Shown here piece after piece: positions 8,661-16,781 of a DNA stretch of 64,000 nucleotides. The DNA is taken from positions 744,001 through 808,000 of the forward strand of contig NZ_JBKIII010000002.1 in NCBI RefSeq assembly GCF_046557615.1, in the 5' to 3' direction. The notes below the pieces were generated by a model that was not told where the DNA came from, ran no database searches, and was given only the letters and a program-made list of their open reading frames with translations. A program made the translations under genes and the position numbers. Within the stretch, counting starts at the first letter, position 1. Each line of letters starts with the position of its first letter. This stretch comes from Haloferax sp046557615. Lineage in GTDB: Archaea; Halobacteriota; Halobacteria; Halobacteriales; Haloferacaceae.

Positions 8661-9610
8661 ATGCAGACGAACTCAGGAGTGTGCTGCGGACGGAGCGGCA
8701 GAAAGATAGCTTGCAGCAACTTCGCGAGTCGTTCTACGAAGACGTCGCGGAACTCATCGCCGAGCAGAAAGCCCGGCGAGACCAGCGCGCCGACGAACTC
8801 GGGACACACTACTCCAACGAGATTCGGCGCATCACCGACGAAATCGAGACCACAGAAGAGATTGTCACCTCGATTTACGAGCGCCGCGTCGGCAAAGTCG
8901 TCAAAGCCGCGAGTTTCGCGGCCGCAGGCATGCCGACCGATACGGACGGGCTAACCCACGAAGAGAAACGACTGTTCGATGACCTCGTCACCCGAATCGA
9001 AGAGAACCGCACGACTGTCCTCTCGACACTCGAAGACGTTGCGGCGAGCGACACACCGGCATCGACCAGTTCAGCATCTACGACATCACCGACTTCTCAG
9101 CGCCCCGAACCAACGACGACCGAGACCGAACCTTCTCCCGCGGCAAAACCCGACGATGTGCCGCCAATCCCGCCAGACGCCCCAGACCCAGAGTCAGGAG
9201 AGAGTACAGAAGCATCCGACGCGGCAGGCGACATCCTCGCGGATGCGATGGGAACTGGGTCGGACGACACCGACGCCGCATCTACTACCGACACTGCATC
9301 CACGACCGACCCCGCATCCGCGTCCCCCGAGACGTCCTCGACTCCCGAAGCCGACCGCCCGAACGACGAAGCGACGGTGGTTATCGGGGACGAACCGGCA
9401 GCATCCAGTGAGACAGCAGAAGCGGGTGACGACGACCCGCTCGTCGACCTCGACTCGGAGCGGACGACGGTTCGAATCACCGCCGACGTGGGAACCATCT
9501 TCGGCATCGACGAGCGCGAGTACGACTTAGCACAGGAGGACGTCGTGACGCTCCCCAGTGCGAACGCCGGGCCACTCGTCGAACGCGGCGCGGCAGAAGA
9601 ATTAGAGTAA
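8657..9610 (+). CDS. GINS complex protein (Gins51-type) with disordered linker
   Basis: A 317-residue archaeal GINS subunit that forms part of the CMG-like helicase with MCM and Cdc45/RecJ. The helical A domain covers about residues 1-110. A low-complexity Ser/Thr/Asp/Pro linker covers about 130-255; it is much longer than in other archaea and typical of haloarchaea. The small beta-rich B domain (RITADVGTIFGIDEREYDL) is at the C-terminus. The A-then-B order is that of Gins51. It starts inside the last codons of priS (ATGA overlap), and primase-GINS linkage is common in archaea. The linker is highly acidic and probably unstructured. Confidence 0.85.
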   Translation: MNADELRSVLRTERQKDSLQQLRESFYEDVAELIAEQKARRDQRADELGTHYSNEIRRITDEIETTEEIVTSIYERRVGKVVKAASFAAAGMPTDTDGLTHEEKRLFDDLVTRIEENRTTVLSTLEDVAASDTPASTSSASTTSPTSQRPEPTTTETEPSPAAKPDDVPPIPPDAPDPESGESTEASDAAGDILADAMGTGSDDTDAASTTDTASTTDPASASPETSSTPEADRPNDEATVVIGDEPAASSETAEAGDDDPLVDLDSERTTVRITADVGTIFGIDEREYDLAQEDVVTLPSANAGPLVERGAAEELE

Positions 9611-9647
9611 GAAAGAGCCTTTGTAGGGGCCTTCCAACGAACAGCGT

Positions 9648-10109
9648 ATGCTCGCTGTTGGCGATACTGCCCCCGACTTCGAACTTCTCGACCAGCACGG
9701 AGAGTCGGTCTCCCTCTCGGACTACCGCGGCCACTACGTCGTCGTCTACTTCTACCCCCGAGCGGACACGCCGGGATGCACCACCGAAGCCTGTGGCTTC
9801 CGCGATTCGTGGGACGAGTTCGAAGAACGCGACGTTCCCGTTCTCGGAATCAGCGACGACCCCGTTTCGGACCTCGACAAATTCGCAGAAAAGTACGACC
9901 TCCCCTTCAGACTCCTCTCAGACGAAGACGGCGAGGCCTCGGCAAAGTACCACTCGTACGGCGAGAAGAACATGTTCGGCAAGACGTTCGATGGCGTCTT
10001 CCGCAACACGTACATCGTCGGCCCGGACGGCACTATCGAACACGTCTACGAAGGCGTCTCTCCCGACGGCCACGCTGGCGAACTGCTCGACGCACTCGCT
10101 TCCGAATAG
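9648..10109 (+). CDS. bcp: Peroxiredoxin, Bcp/PrxQ type (thioredoxin-dependent peroxidase)
   Basis: A 153-residue thiol peroxidase. The peroxidatic Cys lies in TPGCTTEACGF, with the second Cys five residues later, the CxxxxC arrangement of one PrxQ subclass. The start MLAVGDTAPDFELLDQ is canonical, as is the length. It reduces hydrogen peroxide and organic hydroperoxides using thioredoxin-like donors in the cytoplasm. It follows the GINS gene on the same strand after 37 bases but probably has its own TATA element (CTTTGTAG near 9620). A T-run (TTTTT, 10132-10136) soon after its stop may end transcription. Confidence 0.95.
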   Translation: MLAVGDTAPDFELLDQHGESVSLSDYRGHYVVVYFYPRADTPGCTTEACGFRDSWDEFEERDVPVLGISDDPVSDLDKFAEKYDLPFRLLSDEDGEASAKYHSYGEKNMFGKTFDGVFRNTYIVGPDGTIEHVYEGVSPDGHAGELLDALASE

Positions 10110-10431
10110 CTCACTTACTACGGCCCGAGTAGCTTTTTGACAAACGACGAGTAGCACACCACATTTCCGATGAAATAAACAGCAAACGAGTTTCGAATTC
10201 CGTGTTCGAAATCCTGCGTACCGCTACATAGTGGACAAGGTGCATATGAACATATCGGAATGCGTGAATTGTCGCAGAAATTTGCGAAGGTGAGCGTGGC
10301 GAACGGACAGGAGACGAGAGCGAACGGCGGGAACGAAGACGGTAGGAACGAGAACGGAAAGGTGGGAAAGAGAGTCGAAGGAACCAGCGGAGTGGAACGA
10401 AACAGACGAGATTCCGCGTGGAATCTGTGAG
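10110..10431. other. Convergent intergenic region with a purine-rich tract
   Basis: This 322-base region lies between the convergent bcp and cdc48 genes. About 10285-10420 is strikingly purine-rich on the plus strand (many GAACG, GGAAC and GAGA units), so the 3' end of the cdc48 message would be pyrimidine-rich. A short open frame of 56 codons runs through it from 10260 to 10430 on the plus strand, giving a polar peptide rich in Asn, Gly, Arg and Glu. I do not call it a gene because there is no homology I recognise and the composition explains the open frame. Confidence 0.5.
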
Positions 10432-12696
10432 TTACTGGAACGTGCGGCCGATTTCGGACTCGCGGTCGCGTTCGACCTCGCTCTTCTGGAAGCGTTCTTC
10501 GATTTCTTCGTAGCGGCGGCGCACGTCGTCGGTCACACTTGCACCAACTTCGTCGAGGGCGTCTTCGAAGTGTTGCATCGTGACGCGAACGTTGCCGACG
10601 CTTTCGTCGATGTCCTCTTTCTTCACACTCTTGATGAACTCGCGGGAGGCGTTCATCGAGGCCTCGCGGCAGAGTGCTTCGAGGTCAGCACCGACGTATC
10701 CGTCCGTCTTGGCGGCGATCGAATCGAGGTCAACATCCTCAGCGAGCGGTTTGCTGCGGGTGTGGACTTCGAGGATGGCACGGCGTGCGTCCTCGTCAGG
10801 GACGGGAACGTGGACGTGGCGGTCGAGGCGTCCGGGCCGGAGGAGCGCCGAGTCGATGAGGTCCGGGCGGTTGGTCGTGGCGATGACGACCACGTCTTCG
10901 AGGGCTTCGAGTCCGTCGAGTTCAGTCAGGAGTTGCGAGACGACGCGCTCGGTAACCCCAGAGCTAGTCGAATCACGGCCGCGCTCGGTTGCGATGGAGT
11001 CGATTTCGTCGAAGAACACCACCGTCGGGGCGTTCTCGCGGGCCTTCTTGAACACTTCGCGGACGCCCTTTTCGGACTCGCCGACGAACTTGTTCAGGAG
11101 TTCGGGCCCCTTGATGGAGATGAAGTTCGACTCGGCCTCGTTGGCGACGGCCTTTGCGAGGAGGGTCTTCCCCGTCCCCGGTGGGCCGTACATCAACACG
11201 CCCTTGGCGGCCTCCATGTCCATCTGCCTGAACACTTCGGGGTATTCGAGCGGCCACTGAATGGTCTCACGAAGGCGTTCTTTAGTGCCTTCGAGGCCGC
11301 CGACGTCTTCCCAGGTCACGTCGGGGACTTCGACGAACACCTCGCGCAGGGCGGATGGCTCGATGCTCTTGAGTGCCTGCTTGAAGTCGTCCTCGGTGAC
11401 TCGAAGGTTTTCGAGTACTTCGGCGTCGATTTCCTCGGCTTCGAGGTCGAGTTCCGGGCGGATGCGACGCAGAGCGTGCATCGCCGACTCTTTGGCGAGG
11501 GATTCGAGGTCGGCACCGACGAACCCGTGGGTGTTGTCCGCGTACGAGTCGAGGTCCACGTCGTCCATCAGCGGCATGTTGCGCGTGTGGACCTGCAAGA
11601 TTTCCTTGCGGCCGTCGCGGTCGGGGACGCCGATTTCGATTTCGCGGTCGAAGCGCCCACCGCGGCGGAGTGCGGTGTCGATTGCATCGACGCGGTTGGT
11701 CGCGCCGATGACGACGACTTCGCCGCGTTCGTCGAGGCCGTCCATCAGCGAGAGCAGTTGGGCGACGACGCGGCGTTCGACGTCACCACCGGCCTCACTG
11801 CGCTTGGGTGCGATGGAGTCGATTTCGTCGATGAAGACGATAGCGGGCGATTGCTCGGTCGCCTCCTCGAAGATTTCACGGAGTTGCTCTTCGGACTCGC
11901 CGTAGTACTTCGACATGATCTCCGGCCCCGAGATGGTGTGGAACGAGGCGTCGATTTCGTTGGCGACTGCCTTGGCAATCAGGGTCTTCCCCGTGCCCGG
12001 CGGGCCGTGGAGGAGGACGCCTTTCGGCGGCTCGATACCGAGGCGCTTGAACAGTTCGGGGTGGCGCATCGGCAGTTCGATCATCTCACGAACCTGTTCG
12101 AGTTCCTTGTCGAGCCCACCGATGTCTTCGTAGGCCACGGATGGGCCGGTACTCTCGCCGGGAGCAGACTCTCGAATCTGCTCGGCAGGTTTCTTGCTGA
12201 CTTGGAATTCGGTGCTGTCGGTGACGACGACGGTGCCGTCGGGATTGGTCGCCGCGATTTTAATCGGGACCGACTGGCTGGAGGCCGTCATGAAGCCGAA
12301 TCCCAGCGGGAGCTGGACGCTCTGGCCTTTCGTGACTGGTTGTCCAGAGAGTTTGTCGCGGATGTACGTCCCGATGTTGCCGCCGATGCGGAGGTTCTGC
12401 GGGAGCGCAATCGTGACCTGCCGTGCGGGCTTCACGTCGGCTTTCTCGACCTCGACGCGGTCGTCGATACCGACGCCTGCCTGTTGGCGAAGACGGCCGT
12501 CGATGCGGATGACGCCCGTGTTCTGGTCTTCGGGGTAGCCCGGCCAGACGCGAGCGATGGCGGTGCCGTCGTTCGGGCCTTCGATGCGGATGAAGTCTCC
12601 ACCTTCGAGACCCAGTTCGGCGGCCGCCGCTCGGTCGATTGCGGCGAGTCCGCGGCCAGCGTCCTTCTGTTTGAGAGGTTTGACGATGAGTTTCAT
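10432..12696 (-). CDS. cdc48: Cdc48/p97 family AAA ATPase (VAT)
   Basis: A 754-residue double AAA+ unfoldase. The N-terminal VAT-N substrate domain covers about 1-185. The D1 ATPase has Walker A GPPGTGKT near residue 230 and Walker B FIDEID. The D2 ATPase has Walker A GPPGTGKT near 505 and Walker B FFDEID. Both arginine-finger regions (GRFDREI, GRLDRHV) are present. The C-terminal tail is short and charged. It unfolds substrates for the archaeal proteasome and other pathways. Its ATG directly follows the stop of the small CS/Hsp20-like gene at 12697-12948 (TAAATG, no spacer), so the two are translationally coupled. Haloarchaea usually have several Cdc48 paralogues, so this need not be the only copy. 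Confidence 0.95.
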   Translation of the reverse strand: MKLIVKPLKQKDAGRGLAAIDRAAAAELGLEGGDFIRIEGPNDGTAIARVWPGYPEDQNTGVIRIDGRLRQQAGVGIDDRVEVEKADVKPARQVTIALPQNLRIGGNIGTYIRDKLSGQPVTKGQSVQLPLGFGFMTASSQSVPIKIAATNPDGTVVVTDSTEFQVSKKPAEQIRESAPGESTGPSVAYEDIGGLDKELEQVREMIELPMRHPELFKRLGIEPPKGVLLHGPPGTGKTLIAKAVANEIDASFHTISGPEIMSKYYGESEEQLREIFEEATEQSPAIVFIDEIDSIAPKRSEAGGDVERRVVAQLLSLMDGLDERGEVVVIGATNRVDAIDTALRRGGRFDREIEIGVPDRDGRKEILQVHTRNMPLMDDVDLDSYADNTHGFVGADLESLAKESAMHALRRIRPELDLEAEEIDAEVLENLRVTEDDFKQALKSIEPSALREVFVEVPDVTWEDVGGLEGTKERLRETIQWPLEYPEVFRQMDMEAAKGVLMYGPPGTGKTLLAKAVANEAESNFISIKGPELLNKFVGESEKGVREVFKKARENAPTVVFFDEIDSIATERGRDSTSSGVTERVVSQLLTELDGLEALEDVVVIATTNRPDLIDSALLRPGRLDRHVHVPVPDEDARRAILEVHTRSKPLAEDVDLDSIAAKTDGYVGADLEALCREASMNASREFIKSVKKEDIDESVGNVRVTMQHFEDALDEVGASVTDDVRRRYEEIEERFQKSEVERDRESEIGRTFQ

Positions 12697-12948
12697 TTAT
12701 TTTTGAATGGTGATGGTGAGCACGCCGTTGTGAATGTCTACGCTCGCGTCACCGCCCATTGGGAGTTCGAACTCCGTCTCGGTCACGCGCTCGCCGGTGT
12801 CGGCCACGATGATGGCCGTCGAGCCGACGATATCGACATCGACATCGTCCTCTGAGAGGCCGATATCTGCTGCGATGACCCAACTGTCATCGTATTCGTA
12901 CCGGCGAATAAACCGCTCGTTCCCACCGGCGAACTGTTGCATGCTCAT
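12697..12948 (-). CDS. Small CS/Hsp20-like fold protein (DUF7127-like), Cdc48 partner
   Basis: An 83-residue protein with a predicted all-beta fold. It reads like a single alpha-crystallin/CS domain: WVIAADIGLSEDDVDVDIVGSTAIIVAD, then ETEFELPMGG and a final VDIHNGVLTITIQK. The last strand resembles the IKNGVLTVTIPK end of Hsp20 proteins, but the protein lacks their C-terminal IxI extension and is shorter than a normal small heat-shock protein. It is the first gene of a two-gene unit with cdc48 and has its own TATA (ATTTAAAT, 12980-12987). In eukaryotes several p97 co-factors use a CS-type fold; a role as a Cdc48 adaptor here is inference from the zero-spacing coupling. Confidence 0.8.
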   Translation of the reverse strand: MSMQQFAGGNERFIRRYEYDDSWVIAADIGLSEDDVDVDIVGSTAIIVADTGERVTETEFELPMGGDASVDIHNGVLTITIQK

Positions 12949-12955
12949 GGTAAGT

Positions 12956-12988
12956 CTAACACAAAGTTAGTGTTCTCAATATTTAAAT
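12956..12988 (-). promoter_or_regulatory. Promoter of the CS-protein/cdc48 unit with inverted repeat at the start site
   Basis: The TATA element ATTTAAATATT (about 12978-12988) lies 30-40 bases before the ATG at 12948, so the leader is very short. Directly downstream of it, CTAAC-acaaa-GTTAG (12956-12970) forms a perfect 5-base inverted repeat at the expected transcription start, with AACAC/GTGTT nested in it. A factor bound there would repress. This is suggestive, not proven. Confidence 0.4.
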
Positions 12989-13161
12989 CTTTCTGCGGTT
13001 AATCGGTGTACGGCACGGTGTTTGTCGCAATACGGTTGAATTGCGGTTCACATCCATGCGACGGCGTATCCTATTTCGTTGGCAATCAATGTCAAAGTAG
13101 TGGCCTCGGAAATTCGACGCTGGTTTGGCGAGGATGTTGATTCGAGGCGAATAGCAGAGTG

Positions 13162-13620
13162 CTAGGTGAGAGTCGCTTTGATTCGATGGCCGCCGTAGAT
13201 TCCCGTGAGGGTAAGAGCCCGAGTTGAAGCGTACGTGGCGGCGTACAATACGCTCGTCACTGGGTGGTAGAAGAAGAGGGCGAAGTACGTCCCAATCGTC
13301 AGCGTCGGGGCCAGCACTCTGACTGTTGGTTTGCTGCTTAGCTGACTGAAATATTCGAAATACTGGAACAGAAACGGAAGGACTGCCCCAAAGACGACTC
13401 CGGGAACGATGCCGAGTAGTATTGCGAAGATAGTTGACTCCGGTTGTGCATCGAGCGTTGCAAGTGTCATAATCCGTAGTGACTTTGCCAACGCGAATAG
13501 CAACCCAAACTCGACGACGACGAGTCCTAAGTGTACAATCCCGAGCGCAAACGTCTTCGTCTGTGTGTAGTCTGCCGAATCACGAGACCAAAACTGACGC
13601 AACTTTGCGAGGGAGACCAT
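13162..13620 (-). CDS. Four-helix membrane protein (DUF4149-like), unknown
   Basis: A 152-residue integral membrane protein with about four hydrophobic helices (about residues 28-50, 66-88, 102-118 and a C-terminal amphipathic segment). The layout resembles DUF4149/TMEM205-like proteins, but I would not insist on that. Positions 13381-13560 are about 50-53% G+C by count, against more than 60% in the neighbouring hydrolase gene, so the gene may have been acquired. I used the ATG at 13620; a TTG lies two codons upstream. No operon partner: the neighbour at 13738 is divergent. Confidence 0.7.
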   Translation of the reverse strand: MVSLAKLRQFWSRDSADYTQTKTFALGIVHLGLVVVEFGLLFALAKSLRIMTLATLDAQPESTIFAILLGIVPGVVFGAVLPFLFQYFEYFSQLSSKPTVRVLAPTLTIGTYFALFFYHPVTSVLYAATYASTRALTLTGIYGGHRIKATLT

Positions 13621-13737
13621 AGCCAATTCGACATTTCAAAGTAACAATAAATTGCCGATTGGGGCTGTCCCAGAGCATCTGTAGCACCGTGCCCAACAGA
13701 GTCGGCTTTATCCGGACGTGGCGTCCACCATACACCA

Positions 13738-14523
13738 ATGGACGTTCTGACGACCGAACACCACGGGCGAACGACGGCATATCGCCTCCGTGAGGCGCGC
13801 GACGACTCCGACACACCGACCATCTTGTTCGTACACGGGAGCGGCGGGTCGAGCGATGTGTGGCGTGGCCAGTTCCGTCTCGCGAGTGACTACTCGGTCG
13901 CCGCACTCGACCTGAGTGGCCACGGCGAGAGCGACGACGTCGATGCCGACGTTGGCTACGAAACACTCTCTGCATACGTGGACGACGTGGTTGCAGTCGC
14001 TGAAGCGACCGATGCGAACGTTGTCGTCGGCAACTCGCTCGGTGGGGCCGTCGCCATGACACTCGCCTTACAGCGCGACCTCGACCTCGACGCACTCGTC
14101 CTCGCCGGGACGGGCGCGAAACTCGCCGTCCTCGACGACCTGTTGAACTGGTTAGAGAACGATTTCGACCGCGCCGTCACCTTCCTCCACGGCGACGACC
14201 GACTGTTTCACAGTGACGACGAACGCCTTATCGAAGCCTCGAAAGAGGCGATGTACGACGCCGGACAGGCCGTCACGAGTCGGGACTTCCACTCGTGCCA
14301 CACGTTCGACGTTCGTTCGAAAATCGGCGACCTCGACGTGCCGACGCTCGCGCTCGTCGGCGAGTACGACCGACTGACACCGCCGAGTTATCACGACTAC
14401 TTCGCCGAGGAGATGCCGGACTGCGAACGGGCGACTATCGAAGACGCCGCGCATCTGGCGATGCTCGAACAACCCGTCGCGTTCAACGCCGCAGTTTCTG
14501 ATTTTCTCGCGAACCGTCTCTGA
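13738..14523 (+). CDS. Alpha/beta hydrolase
   Basis: A 261-residue alpha/beta-fold hydrolase. The oxyanion motif is FVHGSGGSS (about 30-38). The nucleophile elbow is GNSLGG, with Ser at about residue 101. The acid is likely Asp in VGEYDRLTPP, and the catalytic His is in DAAHLAMLEQP near the C-terminus. The family includes esterases, lactonases and C-C hydrolases, and the substrate cannot be deduced. A TATA element (GGCTTTATCC, about 13702-13711) lies 28 bases before the ATG, indicating leaderless transcription. Convergent with panB. Confidence 0.9.
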   Translation: MDVLTTEHHGRTTAYRLREARDDSDTPTILFVHGSGGSSDVWRGQFRLASDYSVAALDLSGHGESDDVDADVGYETLSAYVDDVVAVAEATDANVVVGNSLGGAVAMTLALQRDLDLDALVLAGTGAKLAVLDDLLNWLENDFDRAVTFLHGDDRLFHSDDERLIEASKEAMYDAGQAVTSRDFHSCHTFDVRSKIGDLDVPTLALVGEYDRLTPPSYHDYFAEEMPDCERATIEDAAHLAMLEQPVAFNAAVSDFLANRL

Positions 14524-14574
14524 GTCGAAAAACGAGTCGTCAAAACGCAAACGAGAGGTGAACTGTCCCGAGTA

Positions 14575-15384
14575 TCAGTACAGTTTGTCTAAGTCGGATT
14601 CGACGTGGCTGTGTTCTTCGGCTGGGAACTCACCCTCGGTCACCGCATTTCGATAGCCTTCGATTGCCTTTTCCATCTCAGATTTCACGTCGCCGAACTG
14701 CTTCGCGAACGGTGGTGTGCGGTCGCTCAGTCCGATAACGTCGTCGATGACGAGAACCTGTCCATCGCACTCTGCTCCTGCTCCGATGCCAATCGTCGGG
14801 ATGTCGATGGCGTCTGTGACCTGCGTCGCGAGGTTCGCCGGGATGTGTTCGAGGACGAGCGAGAACGCACCCGCCTCGGCGTGGGCCTTGGCAAGTTCCA
14901 GAATCTTGCTGGCCTCCTCTCGGTCGGTTCCCTGTCTGCTGTAGCCGACTTCTTTCACACGCTGTGGCGTCAGACCGAGGTGCGCCATCACGGGGATTCC
15001 GAGTTGGACCAGTCGCTCGGTCAGTTCGACCGTGTGCGGGCCGCTTTCGAGCTTGACCGCATCGGCGTCTGCTTCTTTCAGCATGCGCCCGCAGTGTTCG
15101 ATGCTGGCGGCTTCGTCCACCCCAAAGGAGAGAAACGGCATGTCGGCGACGACGAGCGCGTCCGTCGTCGCGCGCGCAACCGCGGACGTTCGACTCTGCA
15201 TCTCGTCTATCGTCACCGGGAGTGTCGATTCGTAGCCCAGTGAGGTGTTTCCCATGCTGTCGCCGACGAGGATGATGTCGATTTCTGCCTCGTCGATAAG
15301 CCGTGCTGTGGGTGCGTCGTACGCGGTGAGCATCGTAATCGGCGTCGTGCCTTTCTTCGCTCGCAGCGCCCGTACCGTGACCAT
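14575..15384 (-). CDS. panB: 3-methyl-2-oxobutanoate hydroxymethyltransferase
   Basis: A 269-residue PanB that makes ketopantoate from 2-oxoisovalerate and methylene-tetrahydrofolate (or its pterin analogue) for coenzyme A synthesis. Its TIM barrel shows the family motifs: MLTAYDAPTARLID, LVGDSMGN with the metal-binding Asp, VKLESG, GIPVMAHLGLTPQ, and GIGAGAECDGQVLV. The length is normal. I chose the ATG at 15384 because a TATA element (CTCTTAACC, about 15404-15412) lies 24 bases upstream; an alternative ATG is five codons earlier. Archaea usually finish the pathway with pantoate kinase and phosphopantothenate synthetase, which are not in this window. Confidence 0.95.
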   Translation of the reverse strand: MVTVRALRAKKGTTPITMLTAYDAPTARLIDEAEIDIILVGDSMGNTSLGYESTLPVTIDEMQSRTSAVARATTDALVVADMPFLSFGVDEAASIEHCGRMLKEADADAVKLESGPHTVELTERLVQLGIPVMAHLGLTPQRVKEVGYSRQGTDREEASKILELAKAHAEAGAFSLVLEHIPANLATQVTDAIDIPTIGIGAGAECDGQVLVIDDVIGLSDRTPPFAKQFGDVKSEMEKAIEGYRNAVTEGEFPAEEHSHVESDLDKLY

Positions 15385-15500
15385 GACGGCAGTTCGCACG
15401 ACTGGGTTAAGAGACTCTCCTTTTCGCTAACGGGCGGGCTTCAACGGCCACATCCGACCGGAACCGGCACGCATTAGCCACCCGAATCGAAGCACTACCT

Positions 15501-15791
15501 GTGGAACCAGTCGAGAAGTCGAACCCCGAAGGCGTCGATTACGGTTGGGTCATGCAGATGACCTTCGTGACGACCATCCTCGTCGGGTCGCCGATTGTCG
15601 CGTTGCTCTCGTTGAACGCCGGGTTGACGACGTGGGGAGCGCGGGCTGAATTTGCCATCCGTGTCGGCGCAGTCATCTGGTTCATCACTGCTGTCGTCCT
15701 CTACTTCTACGCCAAGCGAACGAACGCGGGCGACGGCGGGTCGAAACCGGAGGAGGCTGTGGCCGATTCCGAGAGCCAGTCCGACGCGTAA
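15501..15791 (+). CDS. Small two-helix membrane protein (DUF5822-like)
   Basis: A 96-residue protein of a haloarchaea-specific type. A short N-terminal segment ending DYGWVMQMTF leads into two hydrophobic helices (about residues 20-42 and 50-70). An acidic, Ser-rich cytoplasmic tail follows. The start is a GTG at 15501; there is no ATG before the conserved N-terminal segment. Function unknown. It lies between panB (divergent) and the eIF-2B family gene, which begins 93 bases further on. Confidence 0.7.
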   Translation: MEPVEKSNPEGVDYGWVMQMTFVTTILVGSPIVALLSLNAGLTTWGARAEFAIRVGAVIWFITAVVLYFYAKRTNAGDGGSKPEEAVADSESQSDA

Positions 15792-15884
15792 CCGACACCC
15801 ACGAAAATCGACACCCGCGAACTGTCTGACGCGTGACTGACTCGGTGCCGGAAACTCTTTCAGCCGATACGGCGACGTTCGCGT

Positions 15885-16733
15885 ATGATAGACGAGACCA
15901 TCGAGGAGATTCGTGAGATGCAGACGCACAGCTCCTCGGTCGTCGCAGTCAAGGCGACGCGGTCACTCGCGGAGTTAACCGAACGCGATTACACCACTGT
16001 CGAGGAGTTTGAGCGTGACCTCGAACGGAACGTTGGGGCGCTCAAGCGCGCAAGCCCCTCTCACGCGTCACTCTACAACGCGCTCCAAGAAGTGCTGTCG
16101 AGCGTCCAAGGCGAAGCAAACGGCCTCGAAGACGCCCGGAGCCTCACGCTCGACACCATCGAGCGCGTCGTCGAAGACGTCGAGATGGGCAAGCGCAGAG
16201 CCGCGACGAACGCCGCCGAACTCTTCGAAGACGGCCAGGCGTTCCTCACGCACGACTACTCTTCGACGGTGAAGGAAGCCGTCGAACTCGCTGTCGAAGG
16301 CGGTGCGTCGATGCGCGCCTACGTCACCGAGGCACGCCCGCGCTTCCTCGGCCGGAAATTCGCCCGCGAACTCGCGGCCCTCGACGGTGTCGAACCACAC
16401 CTCATCGTCGACGGCGCGTCCGGCTTTTTCCTCCCCGAGTGCGACCACGTCGTCATCGGCATGGACTGCATCGTGGACGGGACGCTCTACAACCGCGTCG
16501 GGACGTTCCCACTCGTCGCCACCGCGAATCAGGTGGGCGTACCCGTCACCGTCGTTGGCTCCAGTGCCAAAATCGTCGATGGCGGCTTCCGCTTCGAGAA
16601 CGAGATTCGCTCGCCGAGCGAAGTGATGCTCGAACCCGTCGAAGGCATCGAGTTGGAGAATCCGGCCTACGACGCGACTCCCGTCGAACTCATCGACCAA
16701 GTGATTACAGACACGGGCGTCGTGGAGTTCTAA
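15885..16733 (+). CDS. eIF-2B family protein (annotated elsewhere as ribose-1,5-bisphosphate isomerase-like)
   Basis: A 282-residue member of the eIF-2B alpha/R15P isomerase/MtnA superfamily. The helical N-terminal half is followed by a Rossmann-like C-terminal half with the motifs VTEARPRFLGRK, GMDCIVDGTLYNRVGT and TANQVGVPVTVV. Ribose-1,5-bisphosphate isomerases and methylthioribose-1-phosphate isomerases use a Cys in a THC motif and an Asp in GAD/GMD. The Asp is here, but the segment at about residue 123-129 reads LTHDYSST, with Asp in place of Cys. Archaeal homologues have been assigned both to nucleotide salvage and to translation; the missing Cys makes the isomerase assignment uncertain. 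A palindrome GCGGCCGC and a T-run follow the stop. Confidence 0.85.
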   Translation: MIDETIEEIREMQTHSSSVVAVKATRSLAELTERDYTTVEEFERDLERNVGALKRASPSHASLYNALQEVLSSVQGEANGLEDARSLTLDTIERVVEDVEMGKRRAATNAAELFEDGQAFLTHDYSSTVKEAVELAVEGGASMRAYVTEARPRFLGRKFARELAALDGVEPHLIVDGASGFFLPECDHVVIGMDCIVDGTLYNRVGTFPLVATANQVGVPVTVVGSSAKIVDGGFRFENEIRSPSEVMLEPVEGIELENPAYDATPVELIDQVITDTGVVEF

Positions 16734-16734
16734 C

Positions 16735-16768
16735 GCGGCCGCTCGGTTTTTGCTGAAAAAGAATTTGG
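16735..16768. terminator. Possible bidirectional terminator
   Basis: The palindrome GCGGCCGC (16735-16742) is followed by TTTTT at 16747-16751 for the plus-strand gene ending at 16733. A-rich sequence at 16756-16762 reads as CTTTTTC on the minus strand for the gene ending at 16782. Archaeal termination depends mainly on T-runs, so both convergent genes could end here. Confidence 0.4.
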
Positions 16769-16781
16769 TAACGAGCGTCGG

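Noticed and set aside
10570..12855. A 761-codon open frame opposite cdc48 and the CS-like gene
   Set aside because: Antisense of Cdc48, with no recognisable domain. It is the shadow of a conserved AAA ATPase.
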